Assembly: GCA_903828025.1 (NCBI GenBank)
Contig: CAIKKO010000062.1
Location: 1-5,812, forward strand
Direction: 5' to 3'
Length of the DNA stretch: 5,812 bases
Origin: an uncultured Sphingomonadales bacterium
GTDB taxonomy: Bacteria > Pseudomonadota > Alphaproteobacteria > Sphingomonadales > Sphingomonadaceae
Each line of letters starts with the position of its first letter. Position 1 is the first letter of the stretch. This document shows positions 5,708 through 5,812 of the stretch, piece by piece. Made by a program: the position numbers and the translations under genes. A model generated the notes under the pieces. The model was given only the letters and a program-made list of their open reading frames with translations, was not told where the DNA came from and searched no databases.

Positions 5708-5812
5708 ATGGAACCTGCAAGCGCCAAGCTCATCGGTGCGGGTCTCGCTGCGATCGGCGCCGGCATGGCCGCCATCGGCGTGGGCAACGTCTTCGGTTCG
5801 TTCCTCGAGAGC
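5708..5812 (+). CDS. atpE: F0F1 ATP synthase subunit c, N-terminal part
   Basis: The first 35 codons are present; the gene continues past the right edge (family length is about 75 aa). The visible part, starting MEPASAKLIGAGLAAIG, is the first transmembrane hairpin arm of a c-ring subunit. Its glycines (10, 12, 17, 19, 24, 26, 30) are spaced as in the GxGxGxG helix that lets neighbouring subunits pack tightly. NVFGSFLES (27-35) leads toward the polar loop. The proton-binding carboxylate lies in the second helix, outside the window, so ion specificity cannot be read here. The ATG is preceded by AAGGGAG at 8 bases. Third gene of the atpIBE group; the b and b' subunit genes are expected next. 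Confidence 0.95.
   Translation, partial: MEPASAKLIGAGLAAIGAGMAAIGVGNVFGSFLES

Noticed and set aside
1..5812. A defence system, mobile element or other undescribed multi-gene system
   Set aside because: All plus-strand genes and the minus-strand partial gene belong to known conserved families in an expected order; no transposase, integrase, repeat array or unexplained ORF remains.

Overview
The window looks like ordinary chromosome from a GC-rich alphaproteobacterium, most likely a sphingomonad (Sphingomonadaceae: Novosphingobium, Sphingomonas or Sphingobium). This rests on the base composition, the atpI-atpB-atpE gene order typical of the alphaproteobacterial F0 operon, and the character of the AtpB and AtpE N-termini. 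I cannot name the genus from sequence alone. I see no tRNA, rRNA, insertion sequence, CRISPR array or phage gene, and no frameshifted or decayed gene.

Layout: (1) Bases 1-317, minus strand, hold the N-terminal 105 codons of a radC-family gene; its catalytic half lies outside the window. (2) Bases 318-391 form a short gap between divergent genes. A perfect 16-bp palindrome sits almost exactly midway between the two start codons. (3) Bases 392-4286, plus strand, hold a tightly packed three-gene set in the order ydbH-ynbE-ydbL, as in Escherichia coli. It encodes a large inner-membrane-anchored AsmA-like protein (1066 aa), a small outer-membrane lipoprotein and a small periplasmic DUF1318 protein. 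In E. coli these form an intermembrane bridge that helps move phospholipid to the outer membrane, with YdbL as an accessory periplasmic factor. (4) Bases 4287-4479 are non-coding and hold a candidate promoter. (5) Bases 4480-5812 hold atpI, atpB and the first 35 codons of atpE, the start of the F0 operon of the proton-translocating ATP synthase.

The envelope-lipid cluster and the ATP synthase cluster are neighbours on one strand, but nothing shows a functional link. I see no clear terminator between them, so some read-through is possible, although a candidate promoter precedes atpI.

I found no convincing new system. The points most worth a second look are: the start of ynbE, where a near-ideal Shine-Dalgarno sits before a TTG 72 bases upstream of the more lipoprotein-like start; a near-identical strand motif shared by the YdbH C-terminus and YnbE; the symmetric palindrome between radC and ydbH; a perfect 7-bp hairpin right after the atpI stop; and an unusually AT-rich leader before atpE.
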